From positions 22,346 to 86,345 of IMG/VR virus record IMGVR_UViG_3300048835_000978: a DNA stretch of 64,000 bases. One strand, written 5' to 3'. Source of the DNA: a virus. The translations under genes and the position numbers were made by a program. Below, piece after piece: positions 41,311-49,367 of the stretch. Under the pieces are notes generated by a model. The model was not told where the DNA came from. It ran no database searches and saw only the letters and a program-made list of their open reading frames with translations. How positions within the stretch are numbered: position 1 is the first letter of the stretch; every line of letters begins with the position of its first letter.

Positions 41311-41964
41311 TTAGCCGGCCAGCTTGAGCTGCGCGGCTTGATACAAGTGATACATTCCGTTCGGCAGCCCCCTGCCGCGAATCCTGGCTTGATCGGCCTT
41401 GATCTCGACGACGCGCTTGCGAAGCGTGCCGACCGTGCGCGGATGGATGTCGATTTCCAGATGCCGCAGCAAGTCGACCAGATCGTCGCCGGAGACGTAC
41501 TCGCCCTGCTTGACTTTGGCGGCGATGGCATCGATCCGCTTCTGTCGCTCGGCGGCTTTGTCGGCGAGTCGTTGCTGCTCCTTCGCCTCGCGCTCATCCC
41601 GGCGGCCTTGCAAGAACGCTTCATAGCGTTCGTGGCCAATGTACTTGCGGAACGCGGCGTCGGTGCCAGCGACCGTGTTCGGCAGCTCGACGCCAGTGAA
41701 TGCAGTGAACAGCGCTCGCCAGTTTTTGTTGCTGGGATGCAGGAACCCTTTGCTATGCCGCTCCATCATCCGGTCGGGATCGAGGATGATTTCGACCCAC
41801 TGGTGAGCCTCGCTACGCAGCTTCTCTTTGTATTCAGCAAGCTGCTCCGGCGTGATCTTGGCGAGCTGCTCGGCGCGGTACTCGCGATAGTAGGCCATTT
41901 CGTCGTCGTATCGACTCTGCGCGAACTGCTCGACGGCCGCATGCTGGTTGGGGGTAAGTGTCAT
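41311..41964 (-). CDS. coiled-coil hypothetical protein, 217 aa
   Basis: MTLTPNQHAAVEQFAQSRYD start, then long charged helices (RRDEREAKEQQRLADKAAER). One segment (FTAFTGVELPNTVAGTDAAF) is more globular. No family recognised. It has a leader motif 14 nt upstream of the ATG. Confidence 0.65.
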   Translation of the reverse strand: MTLTPNQHAAVEQFAQSRYDDEMAYYREYRAEQLAKITPEQLAEYKEKLRSEAHQWVEIILDPDRMMERHSKGFLHPSNKNWRALFTAFTGVELPNTVAGTDAAFRKYIGHERYEAFLQGRRDEREAKEQQRLADKAAERQKRIDAIAAKVKQGEYVSGDDLVDLLRHLEIDIHPRTVGTLRKRVVEIKADQARIRGRGLPNGMYHLYQAAQLKLAG

Positions 41965-41977
41965 GGCTTCATTCCTC

Positions 41978-41988
41978 ACTAGGGTTTT
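41978..41988 (-). promoter_or_regulatory. CTAG leader motif
   Basis: Minus strand TTTCCAAAAACCCTAGTGAGG; CTAG 14 nt from the ATG at 41964. Confidence 0.6.
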
Positions 41989-42026
41989 TGGAAACGAGAT
42001 TGGAAACGGGAATCGAGAGCCAGCGG

Positions 42027-42236
42027 TCACAGTCGAATCCGCAGGTTCTCCAGGATCGATTGTTCTCCAGGGGTCAGTTTTCGCTCGGCCTGAATCTTGC
42101 GTGCCAAGTCGCGAATCTCGCCAATGCAGATGGCCTCGGCCATGCCTCGCTCGGATGCGGTGCCGCCATAATTCACGCGGTCTTGCTGCATGGCGGCGTA
42201 CAGTTGTGTAATGGTCCATGGCTTCAATTGTTTCAT
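42027..42236 (-). CDS. small paralogous protein A, 69 aa
   Basis: MKQLKPWTITQLYAAMQQDR, ending KLTPGEQSILENLRIRL. It is a clear paralogue of the next gene upstream (42284-42514): both share xQLYxAMQ, a central alanine-rich helix and a KLxPxExxIxxN end. No family recognised. Leader motif present. Confidence 0.6.
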   Translation of the reverse strand: MKQLKPWTITQLYAAMQQDRVNYGGTASERGMAEAICIGEIRDLARKIQAERKLTPGEQSILENLRIRL

Positions 42237-42248
42237 GGTCAATGCTCC

Positions 42249-42259
42249 ACTAGGGGTTT
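42249..42259 (-). promoter_or_regulatory. CTAG leader motif
   Basis: Minus strand CTGAAACCCCTAGTGGAG; CTAG 13 nt from the ATG at 42236. Confidence 0.55.
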
Positions 42260-42283
42260 CAGGACCGGCCGCATCGCGGCGGC

Positions 42284-42514
42284 TCACTTCACGTTGTCAA
42301 CGATCACTCGCTCCAGCGGATTCAGCTTGCGGGTCAGCTTGGCTGCCGCAGCCTGGATGTCGCTGGCGCCTTTAGACCAGCAGGCGTCGCGAGCGGCGTC
42401 GGTTGTGCATTGCCGCAGCTCGCGTTGCATGGCCTCGTAGAGTTGACAGATGGAACGAGAACGTGGTTGGTTTTCCAGGTAATCCATTTCGGCTTCGATC
42501 TGGTGAAGGTGCAT
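42284..42514 (-). CDS. small paralogous protein B, 76 aa
   Basis: MHLHQIEAEMDYLENQPRSR, then ICQLYEAMQRELRQCTTDAA and RKLNPLERVIVDNVK. Paralogue of the next gene. ATG preceded by GGAG. Function unknown. Confidence 0.6.
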   Translation of the reverse strand: MHLHQIEAEMDYLENQPRSRSICQLYEAMQRELRQCTTDAARDACWSKGASDIQAAAAKLTRKLNPLERVIVDNVK

Positions 42515-42530
42515 TGGCTACTCCGTTCGT

Positions 42531-42602
42531 TTATTCATGGGAATCCAAAATCGCCAGCACGGCCGCGAGGCCGAGCAGTAGATAGAAGAGAGAGGCGAGC
42601 AT
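42531..42602 (-). CDS. 23-aa membrane microprotein
   Basis: Encodes MLASLFYLLLGLAAVLAILD plus SHE: one hydrophobic helix. GGAG lies 7 nt upstream of the ATG and the stop is 17 nt before the next gene. Its size and lack of relatives keep confidence modest. Small one-helix phage peptides can regulate membrane proteins. Confidence 0.5.
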   Translation of the reverse strand: MLASLFYLLLGLAAVLAILDSHE

Positions 42603-42620
42603 TCCTTTGCTCCTGATGAT

Positions 42621-42875
42621 TTAAGTCGGCGGATGAATAACTTCGTCGCTATTGCAATCCGACCAGAGCGTGTGCCAATTACCGCACCCGTCGTCGTACT
42701 TCAGGAGCACCATGCGAATCTCGCCGCGATACAGCGGCTTAACGATGTCGTCCACCCTTTCGATCGTGGCTCCGACGTGAGGCAAGTTCAGGCTTTGTAA
42801 CGCTCTCACCCGCATCCCAACGTAAGCCTCGCTGGGGCGAACTGGCTTGATCTTTTGTTTGTGCTTCGTTTCCAT
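42621..42875 (-). CDS. small beta-barrel-like protein, 84 aa
   Basis: KPVRPSEAYVGMRVRALQSL, then GEIRMVLLKYDDGCGNWHTL suggest a KOW/SH3-like barrel. It starts 4 nt after the DUF6011-like gene. Function unknown. Confidence 0.6.
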   Translation of the reverse strand: METKHKQKIKPVRPSEAYVGMRVRALQSLNLPHVGATIERVDDIVKPLYRGEIRMVLLKYDDGCGNWHTLWSDCNSDEVIHPPT

Positions 42876-42878
42876 GGT

Positions 42879-43553
42879 TCATCCCCAAGGGAGTTGGTAC
42901 TTCTCACTGCACACCGGCCCATAGCCCACTTCCACAGAACGCGGATCAGTGAGCGGCCTGGCACAGAAGCAGCAATTGCCAGTCTCGCGGCCATACTCGG
43001 CAGCGACTTCGGCCGGGTCCGCGGCGAAGCGTTTCAGGAAAGCGATCACGTCTTGATCGCTGTTCTTTCCCTCGACCAACACGCCACCCTTGGTGACGTG
43101 CCCGTACCAGCGGTTGTTGGGGAAGTGGCCATCGTCAGTGACCATGATCGAGCCAGCGTATTTGCTGTTTGGCCCGGCTAGGTACAACCGCACGCGGTCG
43201 CCGCTCTCCAGGTCGAAGCTGATCTTCGGCTTGCGAAGCGACTCGGCGGCGTGCTGGAACATGGCGTAGACTTGCGAGAAATCGCCAACCTTGTGAGTCG
43301 GCTTCTCTGGTGCCACGCCCGACGATTGGGCTCGCTCAATTGCCTCGTTGACTAGCTTGTGAACGTATGGCCACTGCCGCTCGGTCAGGCTGCCGTAGCG
43401 CCGCCAGGACGTAACGAGCGACTTGGCGAATTCAAGCGCCCGCGGCGGTGTGCCAAGGGCCTTTTCGTCGGCGATGTCGCAGAGGCGAGCAATCGCAGTG
43501 GCGTCGGACATGTCGCTGTCGAAGGACTGTCCGGTGGAAAGAGTCATCATCAT
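42879..43553 (-). CDS. DUF6011-like zinc-finger protein
   Basis: 224 residues. The C-terminus carries the DUF6011 zinc motif: GNCCFCARPLTDPRSVEVGY followed by GPVCSEKY. The middle has a beta-rich part (LESGDRVRLYLAGPNSKYAG, GHVTKGGVLVEGKN). DUF6011 units are common in phage and mobile-element proteins; function unknown. Confidence 0.7.
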   Translation of the reverse strand: MMMTLSTGQSFDSDMSDATAIARLCDIADEKALGTPPRALEFAKSLVTSWRRYGSLTERQWPYVHKLVNEAIERAQSSGVAPEKPTHKVGDFSQVYAMFQHAAESLRKPKISFDLESGDRVRLYLAGPNSKYAGSIMVTDDGHFPNNRWYGHVTKGGVLVEGKNSDQDVIAFLKRFAADPAEVAAEYGRETGNCCFCARPLTDPRSVEVGYGPVCSEKYQLPWG

Positions 43554-43567
43554 GGTAGGTGCCTCGA

Positions 43568-43578
43568 ACTAGGGTTTC
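43568..43578 (-). promoter_or_regulatory. CTAG leader motif
   Basis: Minus strand TTTCCGAAACCCTAGTTCGAGG; CTAG 15 nt from the ATG at 43553. Confidence 0.6.
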
Positions 43579-43606
43579 GGAAATGAAGGACAGCGGGCGA
43601 CGGCTG

Positions 43607-44338
43607 TCACCACTCGTCCGGATTTTCTTTCTCGTGTTGGAATGCACACTCGGCGTGCATTGAGCCTTGCGGCGTACTCTCGCCGTCCGACTCTTCTTGG
43701 ATCATCTCACCGCAGTGCGCGCATTCGATTCCCTCGTGACGATGGCTGCTGCCTGGTGGCCCGCCAGCAAAGTCGCCGCCGCAGGTATCTTTGGCGTCGT
43801 CTAGGTCGCAATCGCGAATCGTCTTATCGATCAACTGCTCCAGTCCTTCGCCGGTCTTGAACGTGAATTGCCATTTATCGTCAGGCCGCGGCTCAAGTTG
43901 GAACCATGCGGACCTATTGACCAATGACATGCAGATCGCGCGGACATAGCGGCCAGTCACAAGGCGATCAACAACCAGCTCGTCAGCCGCGACAACCAGC
44001 TTGTCGGCAATGTCTTTGAGTCGGCGGTAGAGTTCTTGCCTGCTCATAAAGAAATCGCGGCTGGGCTCCGGCGTCTGCTCAGCGGGTTCCTTGTCGGCCA
44101 GCTCGGCGCTGCCATTGTGTTCCGCAATGAACAAGGCATCGCGAGCCTGCCGCAATGCTTGCGGATCGTGCTCATTCAGGAATGCCACAATCTTCGGGTC
44201 GAGCACGAGCATCGACAGTGCCGTAAACATCCGCTGGCCGCGAAACCACAACTCTTTAACAAGCGGATCGCAGAGCGAATGCAACGGAACGATCTTGCAA
44301 TCGGCTTTCGTGGCGTGCGGATGACCTTTAATAAACAT
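43607..44338 (-). CDS. hypothetical protein with C-terminal zinc site, 243 aa
   Basis: MFIKGHPHATKADCKIVPLH start, helical middle (RQELYRRLKDIADKLVVAAD) and a C-terminal zinc-ribbon-like part (IECAHCGEMIQ ... HAECAFQHEKEN). No family recognised. It follows the terminator at 44358-44390. Confidence 0.6.
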   Translation of the reverse strand: MFIKGHPHATKADCKIVPLHSLCDPLVKELWFRGQRMFTALSMLVLDPKIVAFLNEHDPQALRQARDALFIAEHNGSAELADKEPAEQTPEPSRDFFMSRQELYRRLKDIADKLVVAADELVVDRLVTGRYVRAICMSLVNRSAWFQLEPRPDDKWQFTFKTGEGLEQLIDKTIRDCDLDDAKDTCGGDFAGGPPGSSHRHEGIECAHCGEMIQEESDGESTPQGSMHAECAFQHEKENPDEW

Positions 44339-44357
44339 GGGCAGTGACCTTTCAATG

Positions 44358-44390
44358 AAAAGGCCCCGCATGGCTGCGGCCATGCGGGGC
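44358..44390 (-). terminator. intrinsic terminator after GHKL-like gene
   Basis: Eleven-bp stem GCCCCGCATGG/CCATGCGGGGC followed by TTTT. It lies 39 nt after one stop codon and 19 nt before the next start. Confidence 0.85.
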
Positions 44391-44429
44391 TCGGTGAAGA
44401 AACGAACGAAACTCTGGCGTCAGGTCCGG

Positions 44430-45902
44430 CTATGCCTCGACAGCCTGTCGCTCCATCAGCAGCTTGGCGGCCAAGCCGAACGCGAAATTCTGAAAGTCCC
44501 GCGTGAAGTCGCCGGCCTGGGTGATGTAATGGGCCAATTCTTCAAGCATGACGTAATGCAATATCGCGCTGCGTCCGGTGGCGATGTCCGCGTGAATGCA
44601 GATTTCGCTGGTGCCCATCAAGTGGTATCCCAGCGTCTGCTTTCCGCCGTTGTCGGTCAACATCATGTAGCAGCGGATGCCCGGCAGCAGCTTGCCATTG
44701 GTCATGCCGCGAGCTTCCAGCTCGCCCCAGATTTCATTGGCCACGGCAAGCGTGTCGTCGGTCGGCGGCAGCATCTGCTTGCCTTCCCGCTCATCTTTGG
44801 TCATGACATCGACATCGGTCGTGATGCCATAACGCTGCAACACTTCGTACCAGTTGGATTGCCGAACGGTGATCGTCCGGTATCCCTTCGAGGCGAGTGA
44901 ATCGACAACGTAGTCGATCGGCATGCAGGCGACTCCATCGCCAACCGCCAGTTTCCAGGCCGCCTGCCACTTCTCCTTTATGGCCTTGATCTTCTCGCTG
45001 CTACCGTAGCGAATAGGCTCGATCAGGTCATAGGACGAGAAATCCTTTTCCCAGTAGTCCGGGCTGTCCGGGTCGACGATGGCCCGAAACAGCGTGACCA
45101 GCGTGGCGGCATCTGCATTCGCCAAAGCGACCGAGGCGGCATCTTCGCACGAGGAATCATTGACGTTGCGGCTTTCATCCATCCGCAGGTCGTCACCCAG
45201 GTTGTAGTCGAACAAGCTGGGGCGCTCGTCGTCGATCTGGCGAACGAACACGCCATTGCGATAGATGGCAGCCGACTTTCGACCATCCATGTTGCGATCG
45301 GTCTTGAGCAACACACGCTTGGTGAGGCTGTCCGGCTCGCCCAGGTGCAAGAACCGCTTCGGTAGCTCGCGGTGAATCTTGCTGATCTCCGGTGCTAACG
45401 GGACAAAGACTCGCGTGTGGCCAGCCTTGGCTCGCATCTTCGATTCGTCCACCACGTCAATCACGGCATTGCGCCAGGTGCCGGTTTCCCGCGTCGCACG
45501 ATCGAGTGCGTTGCTGACAAACTCGCGGATGGCCATGGCCAAGTTATCCCAGTCGTGGACGCCGTGCTCCAGCACGAAGCCCAGTTCCTGGCGAACGCGG
45601 CCAGACTTGCCAGAGCGTTCATCCTTGCCAGACATGTTGCAGACGACCGCTCCGTACTCATGCGAGAGCAGGCCATCGGTGACGGGTTTCGGCTCGCGGT
45701 GAAACTCCAGCTTGCGGGTGCCGCAGTAGACGGTCGGGTTGATGTCGTGTCGCAGCAGCAGGCCAACCGCTTGCTTGGCGCCGGAGCCGAACTGACCGAT
45801 CAGGTTGCTGGACGAGCTGTCCATGCGAGTCGTCGAAACGCCAAGCATAGTGAATCCCTCGACAGGTGCCACGCCGGGGTTCTCGATGAGCAAAAACAAC
45901 AT
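44430..45902 (-). CDS. GHKL-like ATPase with HExxH-like C-terminus
   Basis: 490 residues. The N-terminus reads MLGVSTTRMDSSSSNLIGQF then GSGAKQAVGLLLRH, resembling the glycine-rich lid of GHKL ATPases. The middle has REFVSNALDRATR. The C-terminus has LEELAHYITQAGDFTRDFQN, which resembles the metal-binding helix of metallopeptidases but has no clean HExxH. The pattern fits phage proteins of the rIIA-like sort, but that is not certain. A strong leader motif and terminator flank it. Confidence 0.6.
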   Translation of the reverse strand: MLFLLIENPGVAPVEGFTMLGVSTTRMDSSSSNLIGQFGSGAKQAVGLLLRHDINPTVYCGTRKLEFHREPKPVTDGLLSHEYGAVVCNMSGKDERSGKSGRVRQELGFVLEHGVHDWDNLAMAIREFVSNALDRATRETGTWRNAVIDVVDESKMRAKAGHTRVFVPLAPEISKIHRELPKRFLHLGEPDSLTKRVLLKTDRNMDGRKSAAIYRNGVFVRQIDDERPSLFDYNLGDDLRMDESRNVNDSSCEDAASVALANADAATLVTLFRAIVDPDSPDYWEKDFSSYDLIEPIRYGSSEKIKAIKEKWQAAWKLAVGDGVACMPIDYVVDSLASKGYRTITVRQSNWYEVLQRYGITTDVDVMTKDEREGKQMLPPTDDTLAVANEIWGELEARGMTNGKLLPGIRCYMMLTDNGGKQTLGYHLMGTSEICIHADIATGRSAILHYVMLEELAHYITQAGDFTRDFQNFAFGLAAKLLMERQAVEA

Positions 45903-45913
45903 GATGAAACTCC

Positions 45914-45925
45914 ACTAGGGTTTTT
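45914..45925 (-). promoter_or_regulatory. CTAG leader motif
   Basis: Minus strand TTTCCTAAAAACCCTAGTGG; CTAG 12 nt from the ATG at 45902 and directly after a terminator. Confidence 0.6.
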
Positions 45926-45940
45926 AGGAAACAGAGAGAG

Positions 45941-46021
45941 AAAAGAAACAGCCGGCGGCTTGCCTCATGCGTCGTGCGTGACATGTGGTCAATCGCGTCA
46001 GGCAGGGCGAAGCCGCCGGCT
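45941..46021 (-). terminator. long terminator hairpin
   Basis: AGCCGGCGGCTT (46010-46021 arm) pairs with AAGCCGCCGGCT (45950-45961 arm), 12 bp perfect, with inner GCCT/AGGC pairing, then GTTTCTTTT. Confidence 0.8.
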
Positions 46022-46042
46022 TGAAGGATGCTGACAGCCGAA

Positions 46043-46423
46043 CTACTCGACGATCAGCCTCTTGCTCGGTGCGGTGCGCTCGGTCACGGCCTCGGCCGCG
46101 GCCTCGCCGGCGAGACGAACGAATTCGTCTTTCCATGACGGGTATCGAGCGCCATCGACGATGGCCAGATTGAAGCCACAGCGAGTCGCACTGGTGCGGC
46201 CCGCCTGCTTCATCCAGTCCATGATCTGATCGCGAAGCAACTCTTCGGCTTTCTTGAGCGATCGACTGGCCCGATCCAGCTCCGCACGCTCGGCTGAGAC
46301 TCGCTTGTACTCGCTGATCTGATCAGCGGTCGGCGGCGGAACCTTTTTCGGTGCCGGGCCGGCGGCGGCGACTGGCGGGGCGGGCAGTTTGATCGAGCGG
46401 CGTGAATTGCGTACAGTTGCCAT
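46043..46423 (-). CDS. hypothetical protein, 126 aa
   Basis: Proline-rich N-terminus (IKLPAPPVAAAGPAPKKVPP), coiled-coil middle (RASRSLKKAEELLRDQIMDW) and an alanine-rich end. Reminiscent of small phage proteins beside recombination genes, but no family recognised. Confidence 0.6.
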   Translation of the reverse strand: MATVRNSRRSIKLPAPPVAAAGPAPKKVPPPTADQISEYKRVSAERAELDRASRSLKKAEELLRDQIMDWMKQAGRTSATRCGFNLAIVDGARYPSWKDEFVRLAGEAAAEAVTERTAPSKRLIVE

Positions 46424-46457
46424 AGGTAGTTCTCCTTGTCGAAAGGGGAATGAGACA

Positions 46458-46496
46458 GAGCCCGGCGAAGTGGCGCTTCGACCGGGCTCGTTTTTT
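46458..46496 (+). terminator. rightward-pointing intrinsic terminator
   Basis: GAGCCCGG pairs with CCGGGCTC around an inner CGAAG/CTTCG stem and is followed on the plus strand by six T. It would stop rightward transcription, yet all nearby genes are leftward. Confidence 0.7.
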
Positions 46497-46516
46497 GGCC
46501 CAGCTACGTGATGGGC

Positions 46517-46726
46517 CTATGGTCTGCCTGCAATCCACTCAACACCGTAGGCGTGAGCAACTTGCAGATTCGGTACGACTTCCAGGGCGACAACGTGGAG
46601 TAAGTTCACGCCGGCCTTTCTGGCGACTTCTCGCGGAAGTTCGTCGTGGGTGCATGCCAAGGCCAAGCGGATAGCCCGCCAGTATCGGTGGCTTCCGTAC
46701 TGACATCGCAATAGATACATTGCCAT
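46517..46726 (-). CDS. small hypothetical protein, 69 aa
   Basis: MAMYLLRCQYGSHRYWRAIR start, then a helical part (DELPREVARKAGVNLLHVVA). ATG 4 nt after the previous stop. No family recognised. Confidence 0.55.
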   Translation of the reverse strand: MAMYLLRCQYGSHRYWRAIRLALACTHDELPREVARKAGVNLLHVVALEVVPNLQVAHAYGVEWIAGRP

Positions 46727-46729
46727 TGA

Positions 46730-47233
46730 TCACACTCCGTAGGGTTCAGTATCCGGTGCATACACAACTTCTTCCGGCTGTTCATCGGTCATGGTCGCCA
46801 GTGCCTTGCGGCACACGCTGGCCTGCTTCTCGCAGCCGCCGGCCACGTCGAGCCATGAGGCGGCGCTGGTTGCCTCGCGGATAAAACCAGCGGTCAAGTC
46901 GAGCTGCCGGACGGCACACTCCAAAGCGTTCTTTCGCTCGGATTCATCGGCGGCGAGCTGCTGCTTGAAGGGCTCGAAGTCCGCTGCGATGGCTGCGTTG
47001 TAAGCCTGCTCAACTAGCTCCGCGAATTCCGCGACGGCTCCAGAGCGATTGCCAACTGCCTTGCCGTTGACGTGGCAGATGTCCCAGGTGCCCGGCGGTG
47101 CGTCGGCCAGCGTCGGGCCTGGTTGAATCGCGACGATCACGCGAAGGCCAGGAATCGGCGACAGGTCCAAGCGACATGGTGCCGGCGTGCGCGAAATCTG
47201 CATGACGTGCGAAGCGACGACTACAAGTCTCAT
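46730..47233 (-). CDS. hypothetical protein, 167 aa
   Basis: Beta-like N-terminal half (LSPIPGLRVIVAIQPGPTLA) and helical C-terminal half (AEFAELVEQAYNAAIAADFE). No family recognised. It follows the terminator at 47254-47281. Confidence 0.6.
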   Translation of the reverse strand: MRLVVVASHVMQISRTPAPCRLDLSPIPGLRVIVAIQPGPTLADAPPGTWDICHVNGKAVGNRSGAVAEFAELVEQAYNAAIAADFEPFKQQLAADESERKNALECAVRQLDLTAGFIREATSAASWLDVAGGCEKQASVCRKALATMTDEQPEEVVYAPDTEPYGV

Positions 47234-47253
47234 GATTCATTGCTCCAGAAATG

Positions 47254-47281
47254 AAAAAGGCCAGCTCGAAGTGAGCTGGCC
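47254..47281 (-). terminator. intrinsic terminator
   Basis: Nine-bp stem GGCCAGCTC/GAGCTGGCC with an ACTTC loop followed by five T. It ends 20 nt before the next start codon. Confidence 0.9.
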
Positions 47282-47303
47282 CGGTGCCAATTTTCGGTGC
47301 GGA

Positions 47304-47444
47304 TCAAAACTCGCTGTCGAGCAGTTCCCTTACTCGCTCGGCGTCACCGCTCTTGACGGCTTCGCGAATGCTCTCATTCTCCAGAGCGATCTGTGGATCG
47401 ATCATCCGAGCACCGCACAGCACGAGGAATTCAATCTTCGTCAT
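47304..47444 (-). CDS. 46-aa ankyrin-like protein
   Basis: MTKIEFLVLCGARMIDPQIA, ending EAVKSGDAERVRELLDSEF, the first half of an ankyrin-type repeat. Its ATG shares the A of the AAA gene stop (TAATG). Short, but the coupling supports expression. Confidence 0.55.
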   Translation of the reverse strand: MTKIEFLVLCGARMIDPQIALENESIREAVKSGDAERVRELLDSEF

Positions 47445-48622
47445 TACATTTTCCTTCCATCTAAACGCGGGTCGCGGGCGGCATCCAGGTACTTCTGATA
47501 TTCGCCGGTCAGTAGTTTGTCGCCACCCGACAGACAAACGGTGATGACGCGGCGAGGGTCGTTCGACTTCTCGCGATCGACCACGTAGTCGATCGCCGGC
47601 TCGATCCATTCGTGCTTGCCGAGCGGCTTGCCATCTTCATCGGTCGCGGCAATCTCGCGTTCAAGGATGCGACGCAGCACCGTCTTGTCCGGTCGCGGGC
47701 AATAAATCTTGTGCGAGAATCGCGACGCCAAGGCCCCGTCCATGACCGACTCGAACAGCGCGATGTCGTTGACCGTGGCCAGCGTCAGGACATGTACCTT
47801 GCGTTGCAGCGTGCCAACCCGGTAATTGGTCTTGCGAATCTCGGCTCGATGGTCGAGCAAGCCAAGCAACCAGCGAAGCGATGCTTCATCGGTTTTCTCA
47901 ATCTCTTCGCAGATCATCACAGGCGGCACTTCGGCGGCTTCGAGCAGAATCTTCTCAGCGCCGGCCTTGGTGGTCGACGTGCAGTCGAATCGCAACACGG
48001 ACTCTTCGCCCACCATGTCGGCGACACAGTTTAAAATTTGTGTTTTTCCGCAGGCGGGCGGCCCGTACAGAACCGCATGGAAGCGGTTCTGGAAGTTGGA
48101 CTTCACCGCGGCATCGACCGCCGACAGGACCAGGGCGATTTGCGGGTCGCGGGCGTAGATGTTCTCGAAAAACTTCGAGCGATCAGGGTCCATGCGAACC
48201 TTGGCGTAAGCCCGACGCGGGCTGATCGAGTCAATCAGAGGCGTTTCGCTGTGACCATTGCGGCCAGGAATCGCGTTCGCGGCGGCGGCGTTGGTGCCAG
48301 ACCCGGCGTCGTCGTCGACCACTTCCCAGCCAGGGCTGTTGGCGGCCTGCTTGGTGATCCGCACCAGTTCCGCGAACCGCTCGACCAGGACCGATTTCTC
48401 GGCCTTGCGGCCTTGCGGCTTGAATGACATCGACACGCGGTAGGCGTAACCGCTGCCATTGATGGCGATCGGCTCCGGCGTTCGCTTGTGGCCGCTCGGT
48501 ATCCATTGGCGACCGCGACGGCCAGCCATGGCGCGGCTGACGATGCGGTCGATCTGCTTGCGAACGGCGTCCGGGCGAAGTTGACGGGCGGAATGCTTTT
48601 GCAGAGTGAGGCTGTAAGCCAT
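47444..48622 (-). CDS. AAA ATPase (MoxR/RuvB-like)
   Basis: 392 residues. Walker A is LYGPPACGKT near residue 190, Walker B VPPVMICEEIEK, sensor 1 LTLATVND and arginine finger LASRFSHKIY. The N-terminal 140 residues are unassigned with a Gly/Asn-rich linker. The family remodels protein complexes such as helicases. Leader motif upstream; gene is coupled to a mini-ankyrin gene. Confidence 0.75.
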   Translation of the reverse strand: MAYSLTLQKHSARQLRPDAVRKQIDRIVSRAMAGRRGRQWIPSGHKRTPEPIAINGSGYAYRVSMSFKPQGRKAEKSVLVERFAELVRITKQAANSPGWEVVDDDAGSGTNAAAANAIPGRNGHSETPLIDSISPRRAYAKVRMDPDRSKFFENIYARDPQIALVLSAVDAAVKSNFQNRFHAVLYGPPACGKTQILNCVADMVGEESVLRFDCTSTTKAGAEKILLEAAEVPPVMICEEIEKTDEASLRWLLGLLDHRAEIRKTNYRVGTLQRKVHVLTLATVNDIALFESVMDGALASRFSHKIYCPRPDKTVLRRILEREIAATDEDGKPLGKHEWIEPAIDYVVDREKSNDPRRVITVCLSGGDKLLTGEYQKYLDAARDPRLDGRKM

Positions 48623-48638
48623 TGCGTGAATTCCCTTG

Positions 48639-48650
48639 AACTAGGGTTTG
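48639..48650 (-). promoter_or_regulatory. CTAG leader motif
   Basis: Minus strand TTTCCTCAAACCCTAGTTC; CTAG 17 nt from the ATG at 48622. Confidence 0.6.
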
Positions 48651-48673
48651 AGGAAAGATGGTGCCAGCCCGGC

Positions 48674-49054
48674 TTAATTGAGCCAGAACAAAATGGCATC
48701 GCGAAACTGGCCAGCGGTCTGCTGGCGAATCTCGGCAGACAGATGCGTGCGGCGCCCAATCTCGGCAACGACAGCTTGGACTGTGGTGATCGCTGCGGCC
48801 GTGGTGATCGGATCGAGCGTCAACCATGGCTGGCGAGCGGTGACGGAATACTTGCATCGCGGCCCATAGATCAGGGCCAGATGTTCGATGGCCACCCGGC
48901 GAAGCTCGCGAAGCGACAGCTTGCGATAGTCGACCTGGGCGGGCATCGGCTTGACGGTGCGCTTGAGAGCTTTGACGTAGCGGCCGGCGAGTTTCTTGCG
49001 AATCTCGGCCTGCACGTCGTTGACGGATAGGTGGTTGTGGTTGAGACGTTTCAC
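48674..49054 (-). CDS. hypothetical helical protein, 126 aa
   Basis: GTG start overlapping the previous stop (GTGA). Basic helical N-terminal half (VQAEIRKKLAGRYVKALKRT), then ITTAAAITTVQAVVAEIGRR. No family recognised. Confidence 0.6.
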   Translation of the reverse strand: MKRLNHNHLSVNDVQAEIRKKLAGRYVKALKRTVKPMPAQVDYRKLSLRELRRVAIEHLALIYGPRCKYSVTARQPWLTLDPITTAAAITTVQAVVAEIGRRTHLSAEIRQQTAGQFRDAILFWLN

Positions 49055-49284
49055 TTCGCCAGCTCCATTTTTACTTGCTTGACCGAAGAGGCAGTTCGCA
49101 AATCGTCAAGCAGATTCGATGCGTTAATCCAATCGCCATAGACCACAAACGAGTGGCCCATCCGATCAACCCATCGAACGGCATACGTTGGATTCAGTGC
49201 ATCGCGGTACGGCTTGCATTGACGATCGCCACGGGCCTTGGCAGTGATGCGGCGGCCGGCGCGAATAGTGGTACTTTTCTTCAT
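49051..49284 (-). CDS. small basic protein downstream of the RNA leader, 77 aa
   Basis: MKKSTTIRAGRRITAKARGD start, then a beta-like part (YAVRWVDRMGHSFVVYGDWI). It is the first gene after the long non-coding region and its terminator (49305-49367), so it would be the first one controlled by read-through. GGGAG lies 7 nt upstream. Confidence 0.6.
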   Translation of the reverse strand: MKKSTTIRAGRRITAKARGDRQCKPYRDALNPTYAVRWVDRMGHSFVVYGDWINASNLLDDLRTASSVKQVKMELAK

Positions 49285-49304
49285 TTCGTTCTCCCTTGCT
49301 TAAT

Positions 49305-49367
49305 GAAAAGGATGCGAGGTTGTTCAACCACGCGGCCCGGTGCCAGGTGGGTGAACACTCTCGCATC
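49305..49367 (-). terminator. terminator at end of the non-coding region
   Basis: GATGCGAG/CTCGCATC outer stem with an inner GTTCACC/GGTTGAAC-type stem and CTTTTC tail. Its 5' arm overlaps the hairpin at 49363-49385. Confidence 0.75.
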
